A stretch of 64,000 bases of DNA, taken from NCBI RefSeq assembly GCF_000067045.1, contig NC_010125.1, forward strand, positions 1,216,001-1,280,000, given 5' to 3'. The stretch comes from Gluconacetobacter diazotrophicus PA1 5 (GTDB taxonomy: Bacteria; Pseudomonadota; Alphaproteobacteria; Acetobacterales; Acetobacteraceae). Made by a program: the position numbers and the translations under genes. The stretch's first letter is position 1. The number at the start of each line of letters is the position of its first letter. Under the pieces are notes generated by a model that saw nothing but the letters and a program-made list of their open reading frames with translations, had not been told where the DNA came from and did no database searches. Shown in pieces: positions 1-8,698 of the stretch.

Positions 1-532
1 GTCAGGATCGAGGCCGCCAGCAACGCATGCCGGGGGTGGAGACGATATCCTGCCAGAGGCGTTCTTCTGCCGGCAGGTGCGAAATCCGGAGCGAGGGAGC
101 GGATGGAAGGCACGATGGGGGCTCCATTATACTATTTATTATAGTTGTTTATGGAAACAACGATTCGACTCCCGTGTATCATCTGCTCGATTAAATGTGA
201 ATTTATCTTATAGGCATTTCGATGCCTATCCGCCTTATCTGTTGTAAAATTTAACACAGATTGCCGCCCAGGCAGGGGGTATCGATCCCGCATGTCGCGG
301 CACGCCTGCCCGGCAGGGCCGACGGCCAAACGGGCCCGGAGCGCGTGAAATTCAGGGAATGCGTGGCGGCAGCCCGGGTTCGCGCCGATTCCGGCGAACG
401 CGACGCTCAGAGCAGGTCGCGATTGGGTCCAGGCGCTTCGATTATCCAGGCGGCAGAGCGATCCGGGCCGCTCCACCGCCATGTCCGGTGCCGAATTCGA
501 GACCGGCCGCTTTCAAGCGGCGTATTCGGTGC
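1..532. other. non-coding or unassigned left edge, AT-rich patch
   Basis: No gene was recognised here. An open frame on the plus strand runs in from the left edge to about position 150, but it has no recognisable motif. Roughly 120-255 is strikingly AT-rich against a GC-rich background and contains a perfect stem-loop at 210-229. The rest reads as low-information GC-rich sequence. A long minus-strand frame across 132-482 has no ribosome binding site and no recognisable composition, so I do not call it. Confidence 0.4.
210..229. repeat. perfect 8-bp stem-loop with TTCG loop
   Basis: The arms ATAGGCAT and ATGCCTAT enclose TTCG, which would form a UUCG tetraloop in a plus-strand transcript. It sits inside the AT-rich patch. 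No uridine run follows on either strand, so this is not a textbook intrinsic terminator. Its role is unknown. Confidence 0.5.
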
Positions 533-910
533 TCAGTGACCGGTGAAGAAGGTCTTGGTGTCCTTGGCGGTATCCGACCCCCAATGTCCGACCTTCCGGC
601 CCGTGTTCTGTCCCCATTTGCCGATCTTGCCGCTGGTCTTTTCGCTCCACTTCGCCGTGTTGTGAGCGGCGTCGACGGACCCGTCGCGTACCGTGTTCCA
701 GCTTTTCCTGCCCGCCTTTTCGCTCCACTGAGCCGTGTCGTGGGCGGCGTTGACCGTTCCGTTCTTCACGGTATGCCAGCTTTTTTCGGCAGTCTGGCAG
801 GCGCCCGAGATGCATGAATTCGTGTCGTTCGCGATAGCTTGAGACATCGGCCCCAGCAGCATTCCCGCAATCGCCAGAATGCCAGCCTTACCGAAAAATC
901 CGTTTCTCAT
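533..910 (-). CDS. small secreted protein with tandem 26-residue repeats
   Basis: The product is a 125-residue protein of unknown function. Residues 1-27 form a clear Sec signal peptide (basic MRNGFFGK, hydrophobic core, cleavage after AIA), so the mature protein should be periplasmic or secreted. The mature part has two adjacent repeats of about 26 residues. They begin KSWHTVKNGTVNAAHDTAQW and KSWNTVRDGSVDAAHNTAKW and share about 16 of 26 positions. A shorter Gly/Trp/Lys-rich tail ends in TKTFFTGH. The ATG at 910 was chosen because AAGGAG stands 7 bases upstream and the signal peptide starts there; a longer frame to 1063 lacks these. The composition suggests a basic, low-complexity envelope protein. 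No family could be named. Confidence 0.7.
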   Translation of the reverse strand: MRNGFFGKAGILAIAGMLLGPMSQAIANDTNSCISGACQTAEKSWHTVKNGTVNAAHDTAQWSEKAGRKSWNTVRDGSVDAAHNTAKWSEKTSGKIGKWGQNTGRKVGHWGSDTAKDTKTFFTGH

Positions 911-1270
911 GCTGATAGCTCCTTGTTCTTCCTCACCTTCACGCCTGCTCCCCCAACCATTCTTCGCAATGAACTCCACCCCGGCGAATTCCAGGGCGGT
1001 GCGGATGGCGTGGATGGTAACGGGGATAGGGACAGCGGCCCGGCGTCTGGGATGACGCTTCAAGCTGACGCTGCGACCAGTTCAGCAAGGCGCCGCGGCG
1101 CAGCATTGTGCAGGCGTGACGTCCACAAAAGGGCAACCTTACATCAAGGATAAGGATCGCCCGTAAGGACGAGATGACACCATAGATGCGATGTGATGGT
1201 GCCGCAACATGACGGGGCGCGCACGATGATGATGTGCGGATGTTCGGCTGGAAGAAAACCCGGGGCTCCA
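911..1270. other. intergenic, no gene seen
   Basis: This 360-base stretch lies between the repeat protein and the tRNA. Open frames on both strands cross it, but none has a start signal or a recognisable domain. It presumably holds the promoter of the minus-strand repeat protein. I could not pick out a convincing -35/-10 pair. Confidence 0.4.
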
Positions 1271-1346
<76 letters not shown>

Positions 1347-1446
1347 ATGGAGTGGCCCTCTCGGGTGACGCGCTTCTAACAGCGCATCGGGAACAGGGCA
1401 AGCGGTTTATCGAAAAAAATTCCCTGTATTGTCATATCGGTCGGTC

Positions 1447-1470
1447 GGCATGGTTCCGAAGGACCATGCC
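1447..1470. terminator. hairpin downstream of parB
   Basis: An inverted repeat with arms GGCATGGT and ACCATGCC is extended inward by one wobble and one GC pair. It lies just past the parB stop on the minus strand. The nearest T-run lies about 30 bases further on, so it may be a weak terminator or an mRNA 3'-end stabiliser. Confidence 0.45.
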
Positions 1471-1476
1471 TCGACC

Positions 1477-2367
1477 TCACCCGTTCAGCCGCGCCAGGAC
1501 CGTATCGAACTGATCCAGCGAATGGTACAGGATACGGATCGACCCGCCCCGCCCGTCAAAGGCGATCTGCACCTTCAGCCCCAATCGCGCGGACAGGTCG
1601 CGTTCCAGGACCTGGATTTCCGGGTCCTTGCGTTCGGCGGCCTTGGCGGGGGCCTGCTGCTGCTGGCGGGTGGCCTTCTGGATCAGGGCCTCGGTCTGGC
1701 GGACGTTCAGCCCCTGCTCCAGCACGATTTTCAGGGCCGCGACCGGGTCGGGATGGCCCAGCAGCGCGCGGGCATGGCCCGCCGTCAGCTTGCCGTCGCG
1801 CAGTGCCGCGCGCACCGGCGGCGGCAGGTTCAGCAGCCGGACCATATTCGCGACGTGCGAGCGCGACTTGCCCAGCGCGCCGGCCAGTTCTTCCTGCGTC
1901 AGGCTGTAATCCTGCAGCAGGCGCTGCAGGCCCTCGGCTTCCTCGATCGCGTTCAGGTCGGCGCGTTGCAGGTTTTCGACCAGGGCCGCGGCCATGGCGT
2001 CCCCGTCATCCAGGACGCGGATATGGACCGGGACCTCGTGCAGGGATGCCATCTGGGCCGCGCGCCAGCGGCGTTCGCCGGCAATGATCTGGTAGCGATC
2101 GGCGTGGTCGGGGTGCGGCCGCACGAGGATCGGCTGCAGGATGCCGCGCGTGCGGATCGAATCCGCCAGTTCCGCCAGGGCATCGGGTTCCATGACCTGG
2201 CGCGGCTGGAACGGTCCGGGTTCCAGCAGGTCGACCGGCAGCGTGCCCGCGCGGTCCTGTTCTGTGCGGCCCGAAACGCGGGCGATGGCGGTGGGCGCCT
2301 GATCGCCCAGCAATGCCGCCAGGCCCCGGCCCAGGCGCGGACGGGCCTGATCCTTCTTCGTGCTCAT
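1477..2367 (-). CDS. parB: chromosome partitioning protein ParB
   Basis: ParB is the CTP-dependent clamp that loads at parS and spreads to build the origin-segregation complex with ParA. The 296 residues show the basic N-terminus ([13 protein letters not shown]) and then the ParB/Srx-type domain with its conserved QPR near residue 53. GERRWRAAQ lies near residue 96, and the helix-turn-helix region with [15 protein letters not shown] follows. A C-terminal dimerisation segment ends the protein. The ATG overlaps the parA stop by four bases (ATGA), so translation is probably coupled. Two parS sites lie upstream in rsmG and mnmE. The length is normal for an alphaproteobacterial chromosomal ParB. 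Confidence 0.96.
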   Translation of the reverse strand: MSTKKDQARPRLGRGLAALLGDQAPTAIARVSGRTEQDRAGTLPVDLLEPGPFQPRQVMEPDALAELADSIRTRGILQPILVRPHPDHADRYQIIAGERRWRAAQMASLHEVPVHIRVLDDGDAMAAALVENLQRADLNAIEEAEGLQRLLQDYSLTQEELAGALGKSRSHVANMVRLLNLPPPVRAALRDGKLTAGHARALLGHPDPVAALKIVLEQGLNVRQTEALIQKATRQQQQAPAKAAERKDPEIQVLERDLSARLGLKVQIAFDGRGGSIRILYHSLDQFDTVLARLNG

Positions 2368-3218
2368 GCCCGGACCGCCTTCCCTTTCGGTTTCGCCAGC
2401 TTCATGCGGGCGATCAGTTCCTTGGCCATCGCCTGATAGGCCATGGCACCGCTGGATTTCGCATCATAGGCCATGACCGAGCGGCCATGGCTCTGGGCCT
2501 CGGAAATGCGGATGTTGCGCGGGATCAGGGTGTCCATCACCTGATCGCCGAAGAAGCCGCGCGCATCGGCGGCGACCAGTTCCGACAGATTGTTGCGCCG
2601 GTCGTACATCGTCAGCACGATGCCCGCGACATGCAGGTCGGAATTGAAGGCGCGGCGCACGCGGTCGATCGTGCGCACCAGTTGGCTGATCCCTTCCAGC
2701 GCGAAGAATTCGCACTGCAGGGGCACGACGACCCCGTCCGACGCCACCAGCGCGTTCAGCGTCAGCAGGCCGAGGCTGGGCGGGCAGTCGATCAGGATCA
2801 CGTCGTACCCGCTGCCCACGCGGGCTATGGCATCGCGCAGGCGGAATTCGCGCCGGTCCTGCATGACCAGTTCCAGTTCCGCGCCGGCCAGTTCGGTATC
2901 GGCGGCGATGATCGCCAGGTTCGGGATTTCGGTGGCCTGGACCAGGTCGGCGGCTGCGGCGTCGTCCATCAGCAGGGCATAGGTGCCCAGGCGACGCGCG
3001 TCGTAGCCGACGCCCAGGCCGGTCGAGGCATTGCCCTGCGGGTCGAGGTCGATCAGCAGGACGGAAAGACCCTGCGCCGCCAGGCCGGCGGCGAGGTTGA
3101 TGGCCGTGGTCGTCTTGCCGACGCCGCCCTTCTGGTTGGCCAGGGCAAGAATGCGAGGCACGCGCGCGGCGTCAGCGACCCGGCGCGCGTTCTGAGTGTC
3201 TGACACGCCTGATATCAC
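2364..3218 (-). CDS. parA: chromosome partitioning ATPase ParA
   Basis: ParA is a Walker-type ATPase that moves ParB-parS complexes during chromosome segregation. The deviant Walker A motif KGGVGKTTT follows ILALANQ near residue 30. [13 protein letters not shown] and [18 protein letters not shown] are the other signature motifs. The frame opens with GTG at 3218, inside the end of rsmG, giving a 47-base overlap. A second GTG at 3206 is equally possible and leaves AGG close upstream. There is no ATG ahead of the Walker box, so the start is GTG in any case. The gene belongs to the rsmG-parA-parB unit. Confidence 0.95.
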
Positions 3219-3804
3219 CCAGTCTGAGAATGGTGCCGTCCGCGTTGGTGCGGCTTGGCAATCGGGATACCGCCATGTGCCAGTCGGCGGCGGCAGCGGT
3301 CAACTCATCCTCGACATTTCGGCCCTTCAGGAACAGACAAAATCCATCCGGGGCCAGGAAATGGCTGCTCCATTCCAGCAATTGAGGCAGGGCGGCCAGG
3401 GCGCGGGCGGTGACGACCTGCACGGGCGGTATGTCCGCGTCCTCGATCCGGCGGGCGATGATGGTGACGCGTGCGCCCACCGCGCGCGCGGCCTCGCGCA
3501 GGAAGGCGGCCTTGCGCTGGTCGGATTCGATCAGGGTCACGTCCGCGTCGGTGGCCATCGCGATGATCAGCCCGGGAAAGCCCCCGCCCGACCCCATGTC
3601 GGCCAGCCGCACGCCGGGCGGGATCAGCGACGCCAGTTGCAGGCAGTCCGCGATATGCCGGTCCCACAGATGTGCCAGGTCCCGGGGCGAGACCAGGTTG
3701 ATGCGGCTGTTCCAGCGGGTCAGGATTTCGGCGAACCGGTCCAGCTTCGCCCGCAGCGCATCCGGCACGCCATTGCCCCCCTGTGGTTTCACGTGAAACA
3801 TCAT
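3172..3804 (-). CDS. rsmG: 16S rRNA (guanine527-N7)-methyltransferase RsmG (GidB)
   Basis: RsmG methylates G527 of 16S rRNA using S-adenosylmethionine. The 210-residue product has the SAM-binding signature [11 protein letters not shown] near residue 70 and the family opening [20 protein letters not shown]. Its ATG overlaps the mnmG stop (ATGA), and its 3' end runs 47 bases into parA. The first codons (MMFHVKP) contain a parS site, so the segregation site and the N-terminus are the same DNA. The second methionine at 3801 is an alternative start. Confidence 0.95.
3785..3800. promoter_or_regulatory. parS centromere site (15 of 16 bases)
   Basis: GGTTTCACGTGAAACA differs from the consensus TGTTTCACGTGAAACA only at the first base; the 14-base palindromic core is perfect. 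It lies in the first codons of rsmG, about 1.4 kb from parB. Confidence 0.88.
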
Positions 3805-5663
3805 GCCACCTGCCGCACATGCGACAGCAGTGCCATCAGTGCCGAGGGCGTGATCCCCGGCACCCGCTGCGCCGCGCTGAAGCTGGCGGGGCGGGCGGCG
3901 GCCAGGCGTTCCTGCATCTCGCTGCTCAGCCCGCCGATGCGCCGGTAATCCAGGTCGGCCGGCAGGGTGATGCGCGTTTCGGCCTCCAGTTGCCGGATCT
4001 CGCGCGCCTGGCGGACCAGATAGCCGCTATACCGGGCTTCGGTTTCGACATGGCGGCTGACGCGCGACGGCAGGGCGGCGAACCACGGGGCGATGCGCGC
4101 GATCGCATCCGGGGTCGCGGCCGTGGCCAGCACGTCCAGCAGGGTGCGGCGGCGCCCGTCGGCGGATACCGTGATCCCGGCCTGCTGCAATGCGTCGGGC
4201 AGGAAGCTTTCGGCCCCCGCACGCTGCATCGCCGTGTCGATGGCGTCACGTTCCGCCGTGAACAGGTGCGCGCGCGCACTGCCCACGCAGCCCCACCCGA
4301 TCCCCTGCCCGGTCAGGCGCAAATCGGCATTGTCCGCCCGCAGGCTCAGCCGATATTCGGCGCGTGAGGTGAACATGCGGTACGGTTCGGACACGCCCTG
4401 CGTCGCCAGGTCGTCGATCATCACCCCCAGATAGGCGGCGCCGCGATCGATCGCGATCCCCTCGCCGCCCCCGGCCCGCCGCGCGGCGTTCAGGCCGGCC
4501 AGCAGCCCCTGGGCGCCGGCTTCCTCATACCCCGTCGTGCCGTTGATCTGCCCGGCCAGGAACAGGCGCGGCAGCGCGGTCAGCTCCAGCGTCGGCGCCA
4601 GCGCGCGCGGATCGACATAATCATATTCCACCGCATAGCCGGGCCGGACGATCCTGCAGCGTTCCAGTCCCGGAATGGAATGGATGAGCTGTTCCTGAAT
4701 ATCGGCCGGCAGGCTGGTGGAAATGCCGTTGGGATAGACCAGGTCGCCGCCCGCGTTCCCCGGCAGGGCCTCGGGTTCCAGGAAGATCTGGTGGCTGTCG
4801 CGTTCGGCGAAGCGCACCACCTTGTCTTCGATCGACGGACAATAGCGCGGGCCGCGCCCGGCGATCGCCCCGCCATAGACCGCCGACAGATGCAGGTGTT
4901 CGCGGATCAGCGCATGGGTCCGCGGCGTGGTGGCGGTGATCCGGCAGGATAGTTGCGGGTTGTCGATCGCCTGCGTCAGGCGGCTGAAGGGTTCGGGCAC
5001 CGCGTCGCCCCGGTCCTCGGCCAGGCTGTCCCAGTCGATGCTTGTACGGTCCAGGCGGGCCGGGGTGCCGGTCTTCAGCCGCCCCATCGGCAGGCCCAGC
5101 GCCTGGAGCCGCTCGCCCAGCGCGTGGGCCGGTGGTTCCCCCACCCGGCCGGCCGGATGGCTGTCATGGCCGATATGGATCACGCCGCGCAAGAAGGTGC
5201 CGGCGGTCAGTACCACCGCCCCGGCGCGGAACTGTCGCCCGTCCTCGCACACCACGCCGGCGGCCTGGCCGGCATCGTCCACGATCAGGTCGCCGGCTGC
5301 CCCTTCCGCGATGTCCAGGTTCGCGGTTTCGGCCAGCAGATCCTGGATCGCGCGGCGGTACAGCGACCGGTCGGCCTGCGCGCGGGGGCCATGCACCGCC
5401 GGCCCCTTGGAGCGGTTCAGCAGCTTGAAATGAATTCCCGCCCGGTCGGCGGCCCGTGCCATCAACCCGTCCAGCGCATCGATTTCGCGCACCAGGTGGC
5501 CCTTGCCGATGCCGCCGATGGCCGGGTTGCACGACATGGCGCCGATCGTGTCCCGCCGATGGGTCAGCAGCAGGGTGCGCGCGCCGCACCGGGCCGCCGC
5601 CGCCGCGGCCTCGCACCCTGCGTGGCCTCCGCCTATGACGATGACATCGTACTCGGTCGTCAC
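3801..5663 (-). CDS. mnmG: tRNA uridine-5-carboxymethylaminomethyl modification enzyme MnmG (GidA)
   Basis: With MnmE this FAD enzyme installs the cmnm5 group on wobble uridine 34 of several tRNAs. The protein opens with the dinucleotide-binding fold [16 protein letters not shown]. It contains the family signatures [23 protein letters not shown] near residue 50 and [17 protein letters not shown]-type sequence (here [19 protein letters not shown]) near residue 360. I chose the GTG at 5663, which gives [14 protein letters not shown] and 620 residues, the usual length. A GTG at 5720 also opens the frame, but that extension would translate a palindromic repeat at 5688-5709 and matches nothing in the family. 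The stop overlaps the rsmG start. Confidence 0.95.
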
Positions 5664-5687
5664 GTTTGCCTGCCCCCGTTTAAGTGC

Positions 5688-5709
5688 TTCTTTTTCTGAA
5701 GAAAAAGAA
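5688..5709. repeat. 22-nt dispersed palindrome, copy 1 (mnmE-mnmG gap)
   Basis: Arms TTCTTTTTCT and AGAAAAAGAA meet at a 2-base GA centre. It occupies the mnmE-mnmG gap and supports the downstream mnmG start. The same 10+2+10 design recurs at 37326-37347, 37422-37445 and, with wobble pairs, at 47359-47380. Confidence 0.75.
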
Positions 5710-5716
5710 CACCCCT

Positions 5717-7024
5717 TCACTTCCCGATACAGAACTGCCCGAACACCGTATCGAGCAGATCCTCCACCCCTACCGCCCCGGTCAGGCGCCCCAGGGCGCG
5801 CATGGCCAGGCGCATTTCCTCGCCCCGCATCTCTGGCCAGTGCATATCCAACGCGGCGGCCAGATGGCCAGCGGTTTCTTCGATCGCCGCCCGATGGCGG
5901 GCCCGCGTCAGCGGCGGGCCGGCCGCTGACGCGGTCAGCGCCCGGGCGCGTTCGGCCAGCGCCGTGCGCAGCGCGTCCATGCCCGTGCCCTGCCGGACGC
6001 TGATCCCGATCGCATCCGCCCCGGCGGGCACCGGTGCCAGGTCGACCTTGTTCCGCACCCTGATCGCATCCGCCGGAATATCGTCGGGCACCGTCTCGCC
6101 GTCGAACATCGCGATCACGCAGTCGGCATGTTTCACGTGAAACAGGGCCCGCCTTACGCCCTCGGCCTCGATTTCGTCCTGTGTCTCGCGCAGGCCGGCG
6201 GTGTCGATCAGGGTCACGGGCACATCGCCCAGCACCACGCGGATTTCGATGGCATCGCGCGTGGTCCCTGCAATGGCCGAAACAATGGCCGCGTCCCGCC
6301 CGGCCAGCGCGTTCAGCAGGCTGGACTTGCCGACATTGGGCGCCCCGACAATGGTGAAGACCAGCCCCCTGCGCAGCTTCTCGCCCCGGCCGCCATCGTC
6401 CAGGTGGGCCTGCATCTCGGACCGCAGCGCCGTCAGGTCATCCAGCAGCGCCTGTTCCACACCGGGCGGCAGGTCCTCGTCCGGGAAGTCGATCAGTGCC
6501 TCCTGATGTGCCAGCAGGGTCCGCAGCCGGGCCGCCCAGCCGTCATAGATCCGGCTCAGCGTCCCGTCCGCCTGGTCCAGGGCCTGCCGCCGCTGCGCTT
6601 CGGTCTCGGCATCGATCAGGTCGGCGATGCCCTCGGCCTCGATCAGGTCCAGTCGGCCATGGGCGAAGGCACGGCGGGTGAATTCGCCCGGCTCCGCCGG
6701 CCGTGCGCCCAGTGCCACCAGCGCGTCGGCCACGCCCGCGATCACCGCCGGGCCGGCATGCAGGTGCAGCTCCGCGCTGTCCTCGCCGGTATAGCTGCGC
6801 GGACCGGGGAACCACAGCACCAGCGCCCGGTCCAGCAGCACCGGCGCCGCCGCCGCGTCACGCCGCCACAGGCCACGCAGGGATGCCTGGCGCGGCGGCG
6901 GCAGCGGGCCGCACAGCCGTTGCAGCATGTCGCCGCATCCCGCCCCGGTCAGGCGCATGACGGCGATGGCCGCGCGTCCCGCCCCGGTCGCCAGCGCGAA
7001 GATCGGCATCTGTTCGGTCGGCAT
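5717..7024 (-). CDS. mnmE: tRNA modification GTPase MnmE (TrmE)
   Basis: MnmE is the GTPase partner of MnmG in wobble-uridine modification. The 435 residues show the N-terminal tetrahydrofolate-binding domain ([20 protein letters not shown]) and a helical domain. The inserted G domain has G1 [16 protein letters not shown] near residue 220 and G3 DTAGL. The C-terminus is the diagnostic CIGK. The ATG at 7024 has GGGACAGGACAG just upstream; a longer frame to 7225 is not supported by the family. A perfect parS site is embedded around residue 293-298. Confidence 0.95.
   Translation of the reverse strand: MPTEQMPIFALATGAGRAAIAVMRLTGAGCGDMLQRLCGPLPPPRQASLRGLWRRDAAAAPVLLDRALVLWFPGPRSYTGEDSAELHLHAGPAVIAGVADALVALGARPAEPGEFTRRAFAHGRLDLIEAEGIADLIDAETEAQRRQALDQADGTLSRIYDGWAARLRTLLAHQEALIDFPDEDLPPGVEQALLDDLTALRSEMQAHLDDGGRGEKLRRGLVFTIVGAPNVGKSSLLNALAGRDAAIVSAIAGTTRDAIEIRVVLGDVPVTLIDTAGLRETQDEIEAEGVRRALFHVKHADCVIAMFDGETVPDDIPADAIRVRNKVDLAPVPAGADAIGISVRQGTGMDALRTALAERARALTASAAGPPLTRARHRAAIEETAGHLAAALDMHWPEMRGEEMRLAMRALGRLTGAVGVEDLLDTVFGQFCIGK
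6129..6144. promoter_or_regulatory. parS centromere site (perfect 16 of 16)
   Basis: TGTTTCACGTGAAACA matches the canonical bacterial parS consensus exactly. It lies inside mnmE, read on the minus strand as the codons for LFHVKH, about 2.3 kb from the parS in rsmG. Confidence 0.93.
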
Positions 7025-7157
7025 CTGTCCTGTCCCCGTTGTCCCGGCGTGTGCGTGATCCCTCTTGCATGTCGCATCCTGCGGCGGAAGAGTACAGAAT
7101 ACGCGACCGAACCGATATGCGCGTTCCGCACCGTGGCGGATGACCTGGGATACGACG

Positions 7158-7631
7158 ATGCCGCAGCTTTCCATGCACTCGCCCATCGGCGACCTGACCC
7201 TGACCGAGGAAGACGGGGCGATCATCGCGCTGGACTGGGGATGGGGCCGCGACCAGGACGAAAACCCCCTGCTGCGCCACGCCTGCGATCGGCTGGACGC
7301 CTATTTCGACGGCGCGCCGGACCCGTTCGCCGACCTGGTCCTGGCACCGCACGGCACCGCCTACCAGCGCACGGTATGGCAGGCGGTGCGCGCCATACCC
7401 CTGGGCCAGACCCGGACCTATCGGCAGATCGCGCAGATCGCCGGCGGTTCGCCCCGATCGGTCGGGAACGCCAACAGCGTCAATCCCATTCCCATCCTGA
7501 TTCCCTGCCATCGCGTCGTCTCCGTCCAGGGCCTGGGCGGCTATTCCGGCGATGGCGGGTTGACCGACAAGCTCTATCTTCTGGGCCTGGAACGCGCCCC
7601 CATTCCAGCCCACGCGCACGAGACGGCCTGA
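7158..7631 (+). CDS. ogt: methylated-DNA--protein-cysteine S-methyltransferase (Ogt type)
   Basis: This suicide repair protein transfers the methyl group of O6-methylguanine (and O4-methylthymine) to its own cysteine. The active-site motif [18 protein letters not shown] is intact, and the upstream helix-turn-helix region [24 protein letters not shown] is clear. The ATG at 7158 gives [15 protein letters not shown], a typical family start, and 157 residues, with GGGA about ten bases upstream. An in-frame ATG at 7140 is an alternative. There is no Ada-type N-terminal domain, so it is the constitutive Ogt form. The gene is divergent from mnmE. Confidence 0.92.
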   Translation: MPQLSMHSPIGDLTLTEEDGAIIALDWGWGRDQDENPLLRHACDRLDAYFDGAPDPFADLVLAPHGTAYQRTVWQAVRAIPLGQTRTYRQIAQIAGGSPRSVGNANSVNPIPILIPCHRVVSVQGLGGYSGDGGLTDKLYLLGLERAPIPAHAHETA

Positions 7632-7659
7632 CACAGCCACCACGGAAAGGAAGAGAGCG

Positions 7660-8631
7660 ATGTACAGGGCGATTCGCATCCATGATTACGGCGGGCCCGA
7701 AGTCCTGAAGCTGGAAACGCTGCCCAGCCCCGTGCCCGGACGGGGGGAAATCCTGATCCGGCAGGAGGCGATCGGCGTCAATTTCATCGACATCTATTTT
7801 CGCACCGGGCTGTACAAGCTGCCCACCCTGCCCGCCATCCCGGGGATGGAAGGGGCCGGAACCGTGCTCGCCGTGGGCGAGGACGTGGCCGACCTGGTTC
7901 CCGGCGACCGGGTGGCCTATCCCACCGCCCTGGGCGGCTATGCCGAATGCCGCACCATCGCGGCCGATCGCGTCGTGCCCCTGCCGCCCGACATTTCGTC
8001 CGAAGTCGCGGCCGCCTGCATGCTGCGCGGCCTGACGGTGCATATGCTGCTGCGCGAGGTCCATGCGGTACAACCGGGCGAGACGATCCTGGTCCATGCG
8101 GCGGCGGGCGGTGTCGGCCTGCTGATGTGCCAGTGGGCGCGGTATCTGGGCGTGCGGATGATCGGCGTGGTGTCGACCGAGGAAAAGGGCGAACTGGCCC
8201 GGCAGAACGGGGCGTCCGACATCCTGGTCGGGTACGACAACCTGGCCGCGCGCGTGCGCAAGCTGACGGATGGCGCCATGGTGCCCGTCGTCTATGACAG
8301 TATCGGCAAGGACACGTTCGTCGCCAGCCTGGATTGCCTGGCACCGCGCGGACTGATGGTCAGCTACGGCAACGCGTCGGGCGAGATCACGGGCATTTCG
8401 GTGGGCATGCTGGCCACGCGCGGCAGCCTGTATCTGACCCGGCCGGGGCTGACGACCTATATCGCCCAGCGTCCGGCGCTGCTGGCAGGCGCCGCGGAAC
8501 TGTTCGGGCTGATCGCGCAGGGTGTGCTTTCGGTGCGGATCGGCCAGCGCTTCGCCCTGGCCGACGCGGCGGAAGCCCAGCGGGCGCTGGAGGCGCGGAC
8601 GACGGTAGGGAGTACGATCCTGGTGCCGTGA
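7660..8631 (+). CDS. qor: NADPH:quinone oxidoreductase, zeta-crystallin family
   Basis: This is a zinc-free medium-chain reductase that passes electrons from NADPH to quinones. The 323 residues open with the GroES-like domain (YRAIRIHDYGGPEVLKLE), then GVNFIDIYFRTGLY and the entry to the Rossmann fold with VHAAAGGVGLLMCQWARYLG near residue 147. The structural and catalytic zinc cysteines of alcohol dehydrogenases are absent, as expected. A good Shine-Dalgarno (AAAGGAAGAG) stands ahead of ATG 7660. It follows ogt by 28 bases and may be co-transcribed. Two hairpins follow the stop. Confidence 0.9.
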   Translation: MYRAIRIHDYGGPEVLKLETLPSPVPGRGEILIRQEAIGVNFIDIYFRTGLYKLPTLPAIPGMEGAGTVLAVGEDVADLVPGDRVAYPTALGGYAECRTIAADRVVPLPPDISSEVAAACMLRGLTVHMLLREVHAVQPGETILVHAAAGGVGLLMCQWARYLGVRMIGVVSTEEKGELARQNGASDILVGYDNLAARVRKLTDGAMVPVVYDSIGKDTFVASLDCLAPRGLMVSYGNASGEITGISVGMLATRGSLYLTRPGLTTYIAQRPALLAGAAELFGLIAQGVLSVRIGQRFALADAAEAQRALEARTTVGSTILVP

Positions 8632-8636
8632 TAGAT

Positions 8637-8680
8637 ATGGGGCTCTGCCCCATGCCCCGCCAAAGGCCGGGGGCCTTTGG
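8637..8680. terminator. two adjacent hairpins between convergent genes
   Basis: The first hairpin has arms ATGGGGC/GCCCCAT with a TCT loop (8637-8653). The second has arms CCAAAGGCC/GGCCTTTGG with a GGG loop (8660-8680). Both are perfect. They fill the gap between the 3' ends of qor and the SDR gene, so a bidirectional terminator role is likely. No U-run is present. Confidence 0.6.
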
Positions 8681-8698
8681 AAACCGATTCCGGCTTCC

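Noticed and set aside
120-260. Possible replication origin in the AT-rich patch near the parAB cluster
   Set aside because: No TTATNCACA-type DnaA boxes were found in or around it, and no origin-flanking gene such as dnaA is present.
132-482. Minus-strand open frame of 116 codons at the left edge
   Set aside because: There is no ribosome-binding site, amino-acid composition is atypical, and it crosses the AT-rich patch without recognisable features.
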